Positions 15,222 to 24,979 are shown, counted from the stretch's first letter. The stretch is 64,000 nt of DNA from Nocardioides halotolerans DSM 19273 (GCF_000422805.1 NZ_AUGT01000009.1:1-64000), one strand, 5' to 3'. The notes: generated by a model not told the origin, from the letters alone. Program-made: numbers and translations.

Positions 15222-15964
15222 GTTTCCTTCAGCACGTAGCCGACGCCGCGCACGGTGTGGATCAGCCGCGGCTCGCCCTCGGCCTCGGTCTTGCGCCGCA
15301 GGTAGCCGACGTAGACCTCGAGCGAGTTCGCGGTCGTCGGGAAGTCGTAGCCCCAGACCTCCTCGAGGATGAAGCTGCGCTCGAGCACCCGCCGCGGCCG
15401 GCGCAGGAACATCTCGAGGAGCGTGAACTCGGTGCGGGTCAGCTCGATCGGACGGGCACCGCGGCGGACCTCGCGCGTGGCGAGGTCCATCGAGAGGTCG
15501 GCGAAGGTGAGGACCTCCTCCTCCTCGCCCGCGGGCGCCGTCGCCCGCCGCAGCAGCGCGCGCAGCCTCGCGAGCAGCTCCTGCAGCGCGAACGGCTTGG
15601 TGAGGTAGTCGTCGGCGCCGGCGTCGAGGCCCTCGACCCGGTCACCCACGGCGTCGCGCGCGGTGAGCACCAGGATCGGCACGTCGTTGCCGGCGGCCCG
15701 CAGCGCCCGCGTGGTCTCGATGCCGTCGAGCCGGGGCATCATCACGTCCATCACCACGACGTCGGGAGCGGCGGCGACGCCCGCGGCGCTCAGCCCGGCC
15801 AGCGCCTCGGCGCCGTCGGAGGCGACCGACACGTCGTACCCGTTGAACTCCAGCGAACGGCGCAGCGACTCGCGCACGGCCTTGTCGTCGTCGACGACCA
15901 GGACGCGCTGCCTGACGCCTCCGGCGGGGCCGCCGGTGCCGCCACCTGCCACAGGGCTGCTCAC
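15218..15964 (-). CDS. OmpR-family response regulator, MprA-like
   Basis: A 248-residue regulator. The receiver domain (about 19-135) has the acidic pair in VVDDDK, phospho-acceptor Asp73 in VMDVMMP and the conserved Lys in YLTKPF. The C-terminal winged helix (about 150-245) includes [16 protein letters not shown] and [13 protein letters not shown]. The GTG at 15964 is selected because a CACAGT box sits 6 nt upstream (15976-15971), and upstream in-frame sequence is not protein-like. It is the first gene of the two-component operon. Its targets are unknown; the divergent secreted dehydrogenase gene is a candidate only by proximity. Confidence 0.9.
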   Translation of the reverse strand: MSSPVAGGGTGGPAGGVRQRVLVVDDDKAVRESLRRSLEFNGYDVSVASDGAEALAGLSAAGVAAAPDVVVMDVMMPRLDGIETTRALRAAGNDVPILVLTARDAVGDRVEGLDAGADDYLTKPFALQELLARLRALLRRATAPAGEEEEVLTFADLSMDLATREVRRGARPIELTRTEFTLLEMFLRRPRRVLERSFILEEVWGYDFPTTANSLEVYVGYLRRKTEAEGEPRLIHTVRGVGYVLKET

Positions 15965-16099
15965 GGTCTCACTGTGCCAGTCGCGCCTGAACCGGTGCTG
16001 AGAGCACGCAGGTCGCGCCGCGTGTCCGCGCCGGACGGCCGGGATCAGCGCTCTGGACCAGCCGGGGCTCGGGAGGCGCTGGGCGCAGCGGGCGTGGCA

Positions 16100-16105
16100 T
16101 ATCCT
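16100..16105 (+). promoter_or_regulatory. Candidate -10 box TATCCT
   Basis: TATCCT would start transcription near 16112, giving about a 39-nt leader before ATG 16151 with a GGGGAGAAG ribosome-binding site. The -35 is not convincing. Confidence 0.4.
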
Positions 16106-16150
16106 GCCGAGGTCCCGGCCGGTCTCCGGTCGGTCTCTGGGGGGAGAAGC

Positions 16151-19100
16151 ATGGGACGCCGTCGCGCTGCCGTCACCGCTGCGCTCGCACTGCTCGCCGG
16201 GCTCGGGGTCGTGGTGCCCGCCGCCACAGCGTCCGGCGAGCACCGTGCGCCCGCGGGCGCCGACGCCGGCGCCGAGCTGGCTGCACACGCCGCGCACGAC
16301 CACCCGACCGGCACGTTCCAGAACTCCGTCCTCGAGGCCGCCCACCTCGCGCGCGAGGCGGACGGCCCGCCGCCCGCTGCCTCGACGCTCCCGACCGGGT
16401 TCTCCGACCAGATGGTGATCACCGGCATGAGCGAGGCGGTCTCGGCCGACTTCGCGCCGAACGGCACGGCGTTCATCGCCCTCAAGACCGGCCAGGTCAA
16501 GGTCGCCAACTACAACAGCGCGTCCTCCACATGGTCGGCCGTCACGGACTTCGCCGACCTGCAGACCAACGTCAACAACTACGGCGACCGCGGGCTGACC
16601 GGCATCGCCGTTGACCCGCAGTTCCCGACCCGGCCCTACGTCTACGTCAACTACACCTACGACAAGGACCCTCGCGACGGCGCCGGCGGCACGGTGCCGA
16701 AGTGGGGGGTCGGCACGGCGTACGACAACTGCCCGACGCCCGCGACCGAGGCCGACCCGGGCATCGCGGGCTGCATCGTCCAGGACCGCGTCACCCGGCT
16801 GACCGCGGTGAAGGCCGGCGCCAACTGGGTGATGTCCGGCCCGGAGAAGGAGCTGCTGGTCGGCGGCTGCTACCAGTTCAGCAGCCACGCCTCCGGCGAC
16901 GTGGCCTTCGGACCCGACGGCGAGCTCTACGCCTCGTCGGGCGAGGGCGCGAGCTTCCTCGACCAGGACTACGGCCAGTACGCCAGCCCGTGTCCGGGCG
17001 ACCCGGCCGACGAGGGCGGTTCGCTGCGCTCCCAGGACTACCGGACGTCGGCCGACGCGCTCGGCGTGGACGGGAGCGTCTTCCGGATGGACCCCGACAC
17101 CGGGGTGGCGCCGACCCAGGCGAACGCCGGCCAGTGGCTGGTCGCCTACGGCCAGCGCAACCCGTGGCGGCTGTCCTTCCGGCCCAAGGCGGACGGCAGC
17201 GGCACGTCCAACGAGCTGTGGTCCGCCGACGTAGGCGCGAGCAAGGCCGAGGAGGTCAACCGCATCCCCGACGTCACCGCCGTGACGGCGCCGGTGAACC
17301 GGGGCTGGCCCTGCTATGAGGGCGACTACACGCAGTCGCAGGTGCAACCCGCCTGGGACGCCCTCAACAAGCCGCTCTGCGAGACGCTCTACCCGCAGGG
17401 CCAGGGCGCCGTGCAGAAGCCGGTGTTCAGCTACCAGACCCGCGACGGCGGCCCGCTCGTCGCCGGCGAGGACTGCGCCCACGAGACCTCGTCGGTCTCG
17501 GGCATCGCGTTCGGCACGGCGCAGAGCAACTACCCGGCGGCGTACAAGGGCGCGCTGTTCTTCTCCGACTTCGCCCGCTCCTGCATCTGGTCGCTCGGGA
17601 AGAAGGCCGACGGCGAACCGAACCCCGCCCTCATCCAGACGTTCGTGCAGGCGGCCGCGACACCGGTCGACCTGCTCACCGGGCCCGGAGGCGACCTCTA
17701 CTACGTCGACTACGGCATCAAGCCCGACGGCACCGTGGGTCAGGGCATCGCCGGTGTGCACCGGATCGTCTACACCGGCAGCAACGGCGTCCCGACCGCC
17801 CGGATCACCGCCACCCCGGCGTCCGGCGCCGCGCCCCTCGCGGTCAGCTTCAGCGGGGCCACCTCGACCGATCCCGACGGTGACCCGCTGACCTACCGGT
17901 GGGACTTCGACAACAACGGCACCTGGGACCAGCCCAGCGGGGTGACGACGACCCACACCTACGCCACCGGCACCTGGACGGCGAGGCTCGAGGTCAACGA
18001 CGGTCACGGGCACACGGCGACCGCCACGCAGCAGATCCAGGCCGGCAACACCGCACCGGTCCTCGGCACGGTGACCCCGGGCGCGTCCCTCACGTGGGCG
18101 GCGGGCGACCAGATCGGCTACGCCGCCACGGCGACCGACCAGCAGCAGGGCGCGATGCCGTCCAGCGCCTTCAGCTGGCAGCTCGAGATCCGGCACTGCC
18201 CGAGCGGCATCTGCCACACCCACCCGTTCGGCACCTTCGCGGGCGCGACCGGCAGCTTCACCGCGCCGCCGCACGAGTACCCCTCGCACCTCCTGCTCAC
18301 CGTGACCGTCACCGACAGCGGCGGGCTCACCGACAGTCGCACGGTCCAGCTCGACCCGAAGACGGTCGACCTGACCTTCGCCAGCTCGCCCTCCGGCGCC
18401 GGCGTGACGATCGGCGAGGTCGACACGGTGACGCCCGACACCGAGACGTTCATCCAGGGCGCTCCGGTCACCGTCACGGCGGCGGCGACGACGGGCACCG
18501 GCGCCAGCATCGCGGCGTTCAGCAGCTGGTCGGACGGCGGGGCGCGGTCGCACACGATCACCCCGCCCGCGACGCCGACGACCCTCACGGCGTCGTACAC
18601 GCGGCCGACCGCGTCGCTCTCGGCCAGCCCGACCTCCGGCACCGCTCCGCTCCAGGTCACCTACACCGCCGGCGCGACCAACGCACCCGGCGCCAGCGGG
18701 GGCTTCGCCTTCGCGTGGGACCTCGACGGCGACGGGCAGTACGACGACGGCACCGGCACGACCCAGACCCGCTCCTACGCCTCGGCCGGGTCGCCGGTCG
18801 TGAAGGTCCTCGCGACCGACGCGCGTGGGGCGACCGACGCAGCGTCGGTCACCGTCGCCGTCGCCGCGCCCAACACCCCGCCGACGATCACCCGGGTGAC
18901 GACCTATCCCTCGGGTGGCTACTACGTCGGCCAGGCGCTCGGCTTCGACGCGGCGGCGACCGATCCCGAGCAGGTCGTCCCCCCAACGGCGTTCTCGTTC
19001 ACCATGGAGCGCCAGGACTGCGCCTCCGGCTGCCCACGGGTGCCGGTGCAGACCTGGACCGGCGTCGCCAGCGGGCAGTTCGTCGTGCCGCCGATGCCCT

Positions 19101-19441
19101 ACCCCTCGCACCTCTTCCTCGTCGCGACGGCCACCGACGTCCACGGCGCGAGCGACCGCAGCGAGGTCCGCATCGACCCCCGTCCCGTGTCGCTGACCGT
19201 GAGGGCGACCAAGCGCCTGCGGCTGACGGTCGCCGGCGCCTCGACGCCGGGGACGTGGAGCCGGCAGCTCGTGATGGGCTCGACGGTCCGGCTGGTCGCG
19301 CCCCGGTCGCAGCGCCGCCACGGCGCGCGCTGGGTGTTCGTGCGCTGGTCAGACGGCGGCGCCCGCGTCCACGACCTCACCGCGTGGAACCCCGCGACGA
19401 CGGTCAAGGCGGTCTACCGCAAGGCCCGGAGGCACCGTTGA
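16151..19441 (+). CDS. Secreted glucose/sorbosone dehydrogenase-like protein with PKD domains
   Basis: A 1096-residue exported protein. The signal peptide is about 1-27. Residues about 75-545 form a six-bladed propeller of the soluble PQQ glucose/sorbosone dehydrogenase family, with [35 protein letters not shown] and [13 protein letters not shown]-like beta-sandwich domains lie near 548-630 and 819-905, each followed by a related module containing YPSHL (about 640-730 and 910-1010). The end (about 1015-1096) is Arg-rich and beta-structured and is shared with the next gene. The family oxidises sugars with PQQ, but PQQ binding here is not shown, and Cys-rich insertions differ from classical enzymes. 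It is preceded by a good ribosome-binding site. Confidence 0.8.
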   Translation: MGRRRAAVTAALALLAGLGVVVPAATASGEHRAPAGADAGAELAAHAAHDHPTGTFQNSVLEAAHLAREADGPPPAASTLPTGFSDQMVITGMSEAVSADFAPNGTAFIALKTGQVKVANYNSASSTWSAVTDFADLQTNVNNYGDRGLTGIAVDPQFPTRPYVYVNYTYDKDPRDGAGGTVPKWGVGTAYDNCPTPATEADPGIAGCIVQDRVTRLTAVKAGANWVMSGPEKELLVGGCYQFSSHASGDVAFGPDGELYASSGEGASFLDQDYGQYASPCPGDPADEGGSLRSQDYRTSADALGVDGSVFRMDPDTGVAPTQANAGQWLVAYGQRNPWRLSFRPKADGSGTSNELWSADVGASKAEEVNRIPDVTAVTAPVNRGWPCYEGDYTQSQVQPAWDALNKPLCETLYPQGQGAVQKPVFSYQTRDGGPLVAGEDCAHETSSVSGIAFGTAQSNYPAAYKGALFFSDFARSCIWSLGKKADGEPNPALIQTFVQAAATPVDLLTGPGGDLYYVDYGIKPDGTVGQGIAGVHRIVYTGSNGVPTARITATPASGAAPLAVSFSGATSTDPDGDPLTYRWDFDNNGTWDQPSGVTTTHTYATGTWTARLEVNDGHGHTATATQQIQAGNTAPVLGTVTPGASLTWAAGDQIGYAATATDQQQGAMPSSAFSWQLEIRHCPSGICHTHPFGTFAGATGSFTAPPHEYPSHLLLTVTVTDSGGLTDSRTVQLDPKTVDLTFASSPSGAGVTIGEVDTVTPDTETFIQGAPVTVTAAATTGTGASIAAFSSWSDGGARSHTITPPATPTTLTASYTRPTASLSASPTSGTAPLQVTYTAGATNAPGASGGFAFAWDLDGDGQYDDGTGTTQTRSYASAGSPVVKVLATDARGATDAASVTVAVAAPNTPPTITRVTTYPSGGYYVGQALGFDAAATDPEQVVPPTAFSFTMERQDCASGCPRVPVQTWTGVASGQFVVPPMPYPSHLFLVATATDVHGASDRSEVRIDPRPVSLTVRATKRLRLTVAGASTPGTWSRQLVMGSTVRLVAPRSQRRHGARWVFVRWSDGGARVHDLTAWNPATTVKAVYRKARRHR

Positions 19442-19481
19442 CCGGCGCGAGCGTTCGGCCGCAGCCCGCGCCGCGGGGCAC

Positions 19482-19487
19482 TAGGAT
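19482..19487 (+). promoter_or_regulatory. Candidate -10 box TAGGAT
   Basis: TAGGAT would start RNA near 19494, about 27 nt before ATG 19521, which has GGGGG as ribosome-binding site. This suggests that the second paralog has its own promoter. Confidence 0.45.
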
Positions 19488-19520
19488 TCACTGTCCACGA
19501 GCAGGCACGGGGGATCTCTG

Positions 19521-21356
19521 ATGGCACGTCGTAGGCATGCGGTGCTGGTGGCGGGCGTCGCGCTCGTCGCCTCCTCGCTCGGGCTCGCCCCGCACGGCGG
19601 CAGCGCAGCGGCGGGCGAGCAGCCGGCGATGTCCCCGATCGCGCCGAAGGCCACCATGCCGGCCGGCTTCGACGACGGCACCGCGATCGCCGGGCTGTCC
19701 CAGCCGGTCGCCGCTGCCTTCGCTCCGGACGGCACGGCGTTCATCGGGCTGCAGACCGGGATCATCAAGTCCTTCGACTACAACGCCGCGAGCGGGCGCT
19801 TCGAAGGGGCGGCGACAGCCACCGACTTCGCGGACCTCTCGGTCCAGGTGAGCAACTACGGCGACCGGGGACTGACCGGCATCGCGGTCGACCCGCAGTT
19901 CCCGGCCCGGCCCTTCGTCTACGTCAACTACACCTACAACGCCGACCCGCAGCACCCCGACACGTTCCCGGCCTGGGGCACGCCGGGGCAGGTCTACGAC
20001 AACTGCGGACCGAACGACGCCGACGAGGCGACCCTCGCGCCGCCGAAGCGCGGCTGCCCGGTCATGGACCGCGTCTCGCGGCTCACGGCGACGCACACCG
20101 CGCTCGGCTGGGTGCTCGCACCCGGCGGGGAGCACGTGCTCGTGCAGGACGGGTGCGCACAGTTCTCCAGCCACTCCTCGGGCGACGTCCTGTTCGGGCC
20201 CGACGGCAAGCTCTACGCGTCGGCCGGCGACGGAGCCAGCTTCCTCGGCCAGGACTACGGCCAGGCGAACAACGCGGGCTACCCGCAGGGTGCGGCCTGC
20301 CCCGGCGACCCCGTCAACGAGGGAGGCTCGCTCCGCGCGCAGGACCAGCGGACGTCTGGGCCCGGCGACCCGCTCGGGATCGACGGGACGATCTTCCGGA
20401 TGAACCCCGACACCGGGCTGAACCCCGCGACCGACGACCCGGGCCAGTGGCTGGTCGCCATGGGTCAGCGGAACCCGTGGCGGCTCACCTTCCGCCAGGG
20501 CAAGGAGCAGCTCTGGAGCGTCGACGTCGGCTCGAGCAACTGGGAGGAGATCAACGTCCTCGCCGACGCGCCGAGCACGAGCCTGAAGAACCGCGGGTGG
20601 CCCTGCTACGAGGGCACGACCGGCCACTCCGAGGTCAACGACCAGTGGTTCGCGCTGCACAAGCCGATCTGCGACGGCCTCTACACAGCCGGGCCGGGCG
20701 CCGTCGACGCGCCCTACTACGCCTACCGCACCCGCACCGGCGCCACCCCGATCACGCCGGGCGAGAGCTGCCCGGTCAAGTCGTCGTCGCTCTCCGGCGT
20801 GGAGTTCACCCCGCTCGGCACCGACTGGCCGGCCGCCTACCAGGACGCGCTGTTCTTCTCCGACTTCCTCCGCGGCTGCATCTGGCGCCTCGCCAAGGAC
20901 GGCAACGGGCAGCCCGACCCGAGCAGGGTGAGCGTCTTCGCGCAGACCGCCGGTGCACCGGCCGACCTGCTCAACGGCCCGGGTGGCGACCTCTTCTACG
21001 TCGACTACGGCAGCTTCGCGGGCGGCGACTACGTCGCGGGTTCCGGCGGCCTGCACCGGATCGACTACCTCGGCGCCACCGACCTGACCGTGCGGTCGAC
21101 GCCGAAGAAGGTGAAGATCAAGGTCGACGGGAAGCGGCACCGCGCGCCCTACCGCACGTCTTTCGACCCGGGCACGAAGGTGAAGCTGGTGGCCCCGAAG
21201 CAGTTCAAGAAGAACGGCGTCCGCTACGTCTTCGCGAAGTGGAAGGGCGTCAAGGGCGTCAAGGGCAAGGCACGCAAGCGGCCGAGGCTGACCCTGACCA
21301 TCGGCGCGGACGACGTGGTGGTCAAGGCGGTCTACCACCGCCTGCGGCGACGCTGA
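19521..21356 (+). CDS. Secreted glucose/sorbosone dehydrogenase-like protein, short paralog
   Basis: A 611-residue paralog of the preceding gene product without the PKD modules. The signal peptide is about 1-32. The propeller (about 45-510) repeats the same landmarks: [57 protein letters not shown] and NGPGGDLFYVDYG. The C-terminal 515-611 is a Lys/Arg-rich domain (KKVKIKVDGKRHR) matching the tail of its neighbour. The tandem arrangement suggests duplication followed by domain gain or loss. Role and cofactor are inferred from family only. It ends 13 nt before the convergent fructosamine kinase gene. Confidence 0.8.
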   Translation: MARRRHAVLVAGVALVASSLGLAPHGGSAAAGEQPAMSPIAPKATMPAGFDDGTAIAGLSQPVAAAFAPDGTAFIGLQTGIIKSFDYNAASGRFEGAATATDFADLSVQVSNYGDRGLTGIAVDPQFPARPFVYVNYTYNADPQHPDTFPAWGTPGQVYDNCGPNDADEATLAPPKRGCPVMDRVSRLTATHTALGWVLAPGGEHVLVQDGCAQFSSHSSGDVLFGPDGKLYASAGDGASFLGQDYGQANNAGYPQGAACPGDPVNEGGSLRAQDQRTSGPGDPLGIDGTIFRMNPDTGLNPATDDPGQWLVAMGQRNPWRLTFRQGKEQLWSVDVGSSNWEEINVLADAPSTSLKNRGWPCYEGTTGHSEVNDQWFALHKPICDGLYTAGPGAVDAPYYAYRTRTGATPITPGESCPVKSSSLSGVEFTPLGTDWPAAYQDALFFSDFLRGCIWRLAKDGNGQPDPSRVSVFAQTAGAPADLLNGPGGDLFYVDYGSFAGGDYVAGSGGLHRIDYLGATDLTVRSTPKKVKIKVDGKRHRAPYRTSFDPGTKVKLVAPKQFKKNGVRYVFAKWKGVKGVKGKARKRPRLTLTIGADDVVVKAVYHRLRRR

Positions 21357-21369
21357 CCGGCTCAGGCGC

Positions 21370-22236
21370 TCAGGAGTAGCGCGCGGCGGCCTCGGCCGCC
21401 CGGGTGCCGTAGCCGCCGCCGAACAGCGCGGCGTGCACGAGCAGCGGGAACAGCTGGTGGAGCGCGACGCGCTCCTCCCAGCCCTCCGCGAGCGGGGTGC
21501 GCTCCTGGTAGGCCTCGAGCACCCGCGGCAGGTGCGGCAGCCCGAACAGCGCGAGCATGGCGAGGTCGAGCTCGCGGTGGCCGCCGTACGCCGCCGGGTC
21601 GATCAGCCAGACCCTGCTCTCCTGGCCCCACAGCACGTTGCCGTTCCAGAGGTCGCCGTGCAGCCGGGCGGGCGGCTCCTGCGGCAGCAGCGCGGCGAGC
21701 CGGCCGATCACCCGCTCCACGAGCACGGCCTCGGTGTCGCTCACGGCGCCGCGGTCACGGGCCAGCTTGAGGTAGGGCAGCACCCGGCGGACGGCGTAGA
21801 ACTCCGGCCACGTGTCGCACGGGCTGTTGGGCAGCGGCAGCTTGCTGATGAACCCGTCCGCGTCGCCGCCGAACGTCGCCGCCCCCGCCGCGTGGGTGGC
21901 GGCCAGGGCAGCACCGAAGCCGGTCGCCGCGTCGGGCGAGGCCTTGCCGGGCTCGACCCAACGCAGGATCAGGCACTCGTCGTCGACACCGAGCACGTCG
22001 GGCACGTCGACACCGCCGGTGTCCGCGGCCTCGCGGAGCCAGCGCAGCCCGTGCGCCTCGGCCGCGAAGAACCCGGCCGGGGGGCGGGCGTGGGTCTTCA
22101 TGATCGCTGTGGTGCCGTCGGAGAGGCGCAGCTTGGTCGCCGACGAGGTGTCGCCCCCGGCGAGCGGCGCCGTGGCCACGACGGCAGAGCCGAGCAGCTC
22201 CTCGGCGTGCCTGGCGATGACCGGCTGGCGGGTCAC
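21370..22236 (-). CDS. Fructosamine kinase family protein
   Basis: A 288-residue aminoglycoside-phosphotransferase-fold kinase of the fructosamine/ketosamine-3-kinase family, which phosphorylates glycated amines so that they decompose. The nucleotide-binding Lys is in AIMKTHA. The catalytic loop is ARLHGDLWNGNVLW and the metal-binding region is WLIDPAAYGGHRELDLAM. The GTG start overlaps the TGA of the upstream phosphatase (GTGA at 22236-22233). It is the last gene of a minus-strand operon. Pairing with a low-molecular-weight phosphatase is common, because fructosamine 6-phosphates are protein-repair substrates. Confidence 0.9.
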   Translation of the reverse strand: MTRQPVIARHAEELLGSAVVATAPLAGGDTSSATKLRLSDGTTAIMKTHARPPAGFFAAEAHGLRWLREAADTGGVDVPDVLGVDDECLILRWVEPGKASPDAATGFGAALAATHAAGAATFGGDADGFISKLPLPNSPCDTWPEFYAVRRVLPYLKLARDRGAVSDTEAVLVERVIGRLAALLPQEPPARLHGDLWNGNVLWGQESRVWLIDPAAYGGHRELDLAMLALFGLPHLPRVLEAYQERTPLAEGWEERVALHQLFPLLVHAALFGGGYGTRAAEAAARYS

Positions 22237-22772
22237 GGGTGCGGCTCGCGGAGGCCGGGGAGCTGCTGGAGGGCGGAGACCAGCGCTGCGCAGGTCCGTT
22301 CCACCATCGCGAGCACCTCCTGGAAGCCTTGCTCCCCACCGTAGTACGGGTCGGGCACCTCGCCACCGGGTCGCACGGGGTCGAAGTCGCCGAACAACCG
22401 CACCCGGCCGGGCTCGGCTCCCTCGCCCGGCTCGGCCTCCAGGCGGCGTACGTCGGCCAGGTTCGTGGCGTCCATGGCGAGCACGAGGTCGTTGGCCGAG
22501 AGCCACGAGGCCGACAGCTGCTGGGCGCGGTGGGCCGACGGGTCGTAGTCGTGGGCGCGCAGGACGGCGGCCGCCCGCTCGTCCATCGGGCTGCCGACGT
22601 GCCAGTCGCCGGTGCCACAGCTGGCCACCGCGACCCGGCCGGCCAGTCCGGCGTCGTCGACCCGCTGCGTCAGCACGACGTCGGCCATCGGCGAGCGGCA
22701 GATGTTGCCCAGGCACACCATCGCGATCGCGTAGCGCCCGGGTGCGCGGGGCGCCGGCAGCGGGGGAGCCAT
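22233..22772 (-). CDS. Low-molecular-weight protein tyrosine phosphatase
   Basis: A 179-residue phosphatase with the P-loop CLGNICRS (Cys20 to Arg26) and the general-acid Asp in DPYYGGEQGF. Low-molecular-weight PTPs dephosphorylate protein tyrosine or small phosphates; some bacterial members act on phosphoribosyl-protein or fructosamine-6-phosphate adducts. It starts 8 nt after the small membrane protein gene and overlaps the kinase gene by 4 nt, so the three are co-transcribed. In this setting a glycation-repair role is plausible but inferred. Confidence 0.9.
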   Translation of the reverse strand: MAPPLPAPRAPGRYAIAMVCLGNICRSPMADVVLTQRVDDAGLAGRVAVASCGTGDWHVGSPMDERAAAVLRAHDYDPSAHRAQQLSASWLSANDLVLAMDATNLADVRRLEAEPGEGAEPGRVRLFGDFDPVRPGGEVPDPYYGGEQGFQEVLAMVERTCAALVSALQQLPGLREPHP

Positions 22773-22780
22773 CGTGCTGT

Positions 22781-23170
22781 CTAGGCCTCGCCGATCACGC
22801 CGTCGACGATCCAGGTGACGACCGTGATGACGATGGCGCCGGCGACCGCCGGCCAGAACCGTTCGACGTGGAAGCCGATGTCGAGCTTGTCGGCGAGCCA
22901 GCTGGTGAGCTTGAGCATCGCGGCGTTGATGACGAGCAGGAACAGCCCGAGCGTGATCACGATGAACGGGATCGACAGGATCGTGAGGATCGGCTTCACG
23001 AACGACGTGACGACGCCGAGCAGCAGGGCCACGAGCAGGAGCGGCACCAGCTTGTGCTCGATCTCCTCCTGGCCGTGCACCGGGCCCTCGAAGTAGATGC
23101 CGTCGACGAGCAGCGTGGCGGCCGCGACCGCCAGGGCGGTGGTGACCAGCCAGCTGAGGAACCTCATCAC
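22781..23170 (-). CDS. Phage_holin_4_2 (YvlD-like) family membrane protein
   Basis: A 129-residue protein with four hydrophobic segments (about 4-24, 43-62, 66-88 and 107-125), fitting the chromosomal family named after phage holins. Members are common in actinobacteria and Bacillus (YvlD) and are not evidence of prophage. The function is unknown. Two adjacent ATGs (23170, 23167) are possible starts. It lies 13 nt downstream of the FadR-type regulator gene and 8 nt upstream of the phosphatase gene. Confidence 0.8.
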   Translation of the reverse strand: MMRFLSWLVTTALAVAAATLLVDGIYFEGPVHGQEEIEHKLVPLLLVALLLGVVTSFVKPILTILSIPFIVITLGLFLLVINAAMLKLTSWLADKLDIGFHVERFWPAVAGAIVITVVTWIVDGVIGEA

Positions 23171-23183
23171 GCGATGGAGTCTG

Positions 23184-23867
23184 TCAGGTGAGGTCCAGCG
23201 CCTCGACGATCTCGCCCTGGGCGTCCGCCAGGTGACGCACCAGGAAGTCGTAGGCGGCGTCGAGGTCGTCGCGCTCGAGGAGCCTGACCAGCGCCGCGTG
23301 CGAGTCGGCCTGGTCGTGGGCGTTGCGCCGGATCCGGTCGACCTGGGCGAGCGCGAGCTTGAGCTCCACGACGAGGTTCTCCTGCATCGCGACCAGCCGG
23401 GGCGAGCCGGTCAGGCCGACCAGCGAGACGTGGAACGCGAGGTGGCGCTCGTTGAGCTCCTGGTAGGAAGCGTCGGACTCGATCGCCGCGATGTAGGCGG
23501 CCAGGGTGCTGCGGACGAGCGCCTGCTGCTCCTCGGTCGCGGAGCGCCACTGGCGGATGCCGGCGCCCTCGAGCACGAGGCGGGCCGCGCACACGTCGCG
23601 CACCGAGTCGGCCTCCGGTGTCGCCACCGAGACCCCGCGGTTGGGCTCGCGCATCGCCAGGCCCTCGGCGACGAGCACCGTGAGCGCCTCGCGGACCGTG
23701 GGCCGCGAGACGCCGAGCGAGGCGGCGATCGCGAGCTCGCGCAGCGGCGTGCCCGACTCGAGCTCGCCGTCGAACACGGCCCGGCGCAGCTCGTCGGCGA
23801 CCCGGTCGACGGTCGAGGCGTGCTCGAGGTGCAGGGTGCGGAACGGCTCGTGCTTCAGCTCGGTCAT
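23184..23867 (-). CDS. GntR-family (FadR subgroup) transcriptional regulator
   Basis: A 227-residue regulator. The winged helix is about 12-78, with SLGVSRPTVREALTVLVAEGL. The FCD ligand domain is about 85-215, with metal-site histidines in ERHLAFHVS, the SHAALVRLL region and RHLADAQ. ATG 23867 has AGGAG 6 nt upstream. The promoter is unusually clear: -35 TTGTCA (23943-23938), 18-bp spacer, -10 TAGTGT (23919-23914). A 17-bp dyad covers the -35, pointing to autorepression and control of the divergent dimethylargininase-like gene. The ligand is unknown, possibly an organic acid as in other FCD proteins. Confidence 0.88.
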   Translation of the reverse strand: MTELKHEPFRTLHLEHASTVDRVADELRRAVFDGELESGTPLRELAIAASLGVSRPTVREALTVLVAEGLAMREPNRGVSVATPEADSVRDVCAARLVLEGAGIRQWRSATEEQQALVRSTLAAYIAAIESDASYQELNERHLAFHVSLVGLTGSPRLVAMQENLVVELKLALAQVDRIRRNAHDQADSHAALVRLLERDDLDAAYDFLVRHLADAQGEIVEALDLT

Positions 23868-23913
23868 GGCTCGCTCCTGATGATTCGGCTTGCCGGGCTC
23901 GCGCTCGTGCGTC

Positions 23914-23946
23914 ACACTAGCGGTCTGTCAGATTGTCTGACAATCT
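23914..23946. promoter_or_regulatory. FadR-type operator and divergent promoters
   Basis: AGATTGTC-T-GACAATCT (23930-23946) is a perfect 17-bp dyad with one central base. It overlaps the -35 TTGTCA of the regulator gene (23943-23938) and contains a plus-strand -10-like CAATCT (23941-23946) for the dimethylargininase-like gene. Binding would block both directions. Confidence 0.7.
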
Positions 23947-24000
23947 TCGGGCCTTGGTCGCCGACGCGGCCAGGGCCCCTGCTCACCCTGAGGAGGGGAC

Positions 24001-24921
24001 ATGTCGCTGGCCTGGGGCCGCCACTACGTGATGGTCGAGCCGACCCACTTCCGGATCGACTACGTGATCAACCCCTTCATGGATCCCAGCGAGCAGCCCG
24101 ACCGCGACCTGGCGATGGTGCAGTGGCGCAACCTCGTCGAGACCATCGAGCGCCTCGGCGGCACCGTCGACGTGATCCCGCAGCGGCCCGACGCGCCCGA
24201 CATGGTCTACGCGATGAACCTCGGCCTCGCGGTCGCCCGCCGCCGCGGCGACGGCGGCCTCGAGCCGCACGTCGTCATGTCGCACATGCGCTTCGCGGAG
24301 CGGCGGATGGAGACCGCGTCCGCGCAGCCGTGGTTCTCCGACCACGGCTTCACCACCTCCTACGTCGGTCGCCACGGCGTCGGTGCGCACCTCGAGGCGG
24401 GCGACGTCTTCCCGTTCGGCGACGCGCTGGTCGCGGGCTACGGGCCGCGCTCGGAGGAGCTCGGGCTCAAGCACCTCGCCCTCGACCTCGGCGTGCGGGT
24501 GCGCGGCCTGCGGATCACCCACCCGGGCATGTACCACCTCGACCTGGCCTTCTGCCCGCTCGACGACCGGCGCGCGATCGTCTGCCCCGACGCGCTCGAC
24601 GCCCCGTCCGCCGACGCGCTCATGAGCCTGGTGCCGGAGCCGCTCGTGCTGACCGAGGAAGAGGCGCTCACGACGTTCGCGGCCAACTCGATCGTCGTGC
24701 CGTCCGCCACCGGGGGTCCGGCGACGGTGGTGATGCCGGCCGCACCCGACCACGTCCGCGAGCGGCTCGAGCAGTGGGGCTTCGCCGTCGAGCTCGTCGA
24801 CGTCTCGGAGTTCCACAAGGGCGGCGGCTCGATCCGCTGCCTGACCAACCCGGTGGACATCCAGGTCGGTCGCGACGTCCCCGAGGTGCCGCGCGGCGCG
24901 GTGGTGCTCCCGCCGGTCTGA
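24001..24921 (+). CDS. Dimethylargininase-like amidinohydrolase
   Basis: A 306-residue guanidine-modifying enzyme of the amidinotransferase/DDAH superfamily. The catalytic pair is His179 in GMYHLD and Cys280 in GGGSIRCLTNP. Substrate-loop acidic residues are in the YVINPFMDP region. Such enzymes hydrolyse N-methylarginines or ornithine-type guanidines to citrulline; the substrate is not resolvable from sequence. The ribosome-binding site GAGGAGGGG lies directly before ATG 24001. Divergence from a FadR-type regulator with a shared operator suggests inducible catabolism. The stop codon lies in a 10-bp tandem repeat. Confidence 0.85.
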   Translation: MSLAWGRHYVMVEPTHFRIDYVINPFMDPSEQPDRDLAMVQWRNLVETIERLGGTVDVIPQRPDAPDMVYAMNLGLAVARRRGDGGLEPHVVMSHMRFAERRMETASAQPWFSDHGFTTSYVGRHGVGAHLEAGDVFPFGDALVAGYGPRSEELGLKHLALDLGVRVRGLRITHPGMYHLDLAFCPLDDRRAIVCPDALDAPSADALMSLVPEPLVLTEEEALTTFAANSIVVPSATGGPATVVMPAAPDHVRERLEQWGFAVELVDVSEFHKGGGSIRCLTNPVDIQVGRDVPEVPRGAVVLPPV

Positions 24922-24942
24922 GCCGGTCCGAGCCGGTCCGAG
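24913..24942 (+). repeat. Three 10-bp tandem copies over the stop codon
   Basis: CCGGTCTGAG, CCGGTCCGAG and CCGGTCCGAG follow one another (24913-24942). The TGA of the dimethylargininase-like gene is in copy 1. This is probably a slippage product. Confidence 0.85.
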
Positions 24943-24979
24943 CCGCGTCGCGGATGGGGCGTCGGGTGGGGCGCCGCCG

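Noticed and set aside
15965..19321. Long minus-strand extension upstream of the response regulator
   Set aside because: The real regulator starts at GTG 15964; the rest is antisense to the secreted propeller gene.
22781..23170. Prophage suggested by a holin-family name
   Set aside because: The family is a chromosomal YvlD-like group; no phage genes, attachment sites or integrase are nearby.
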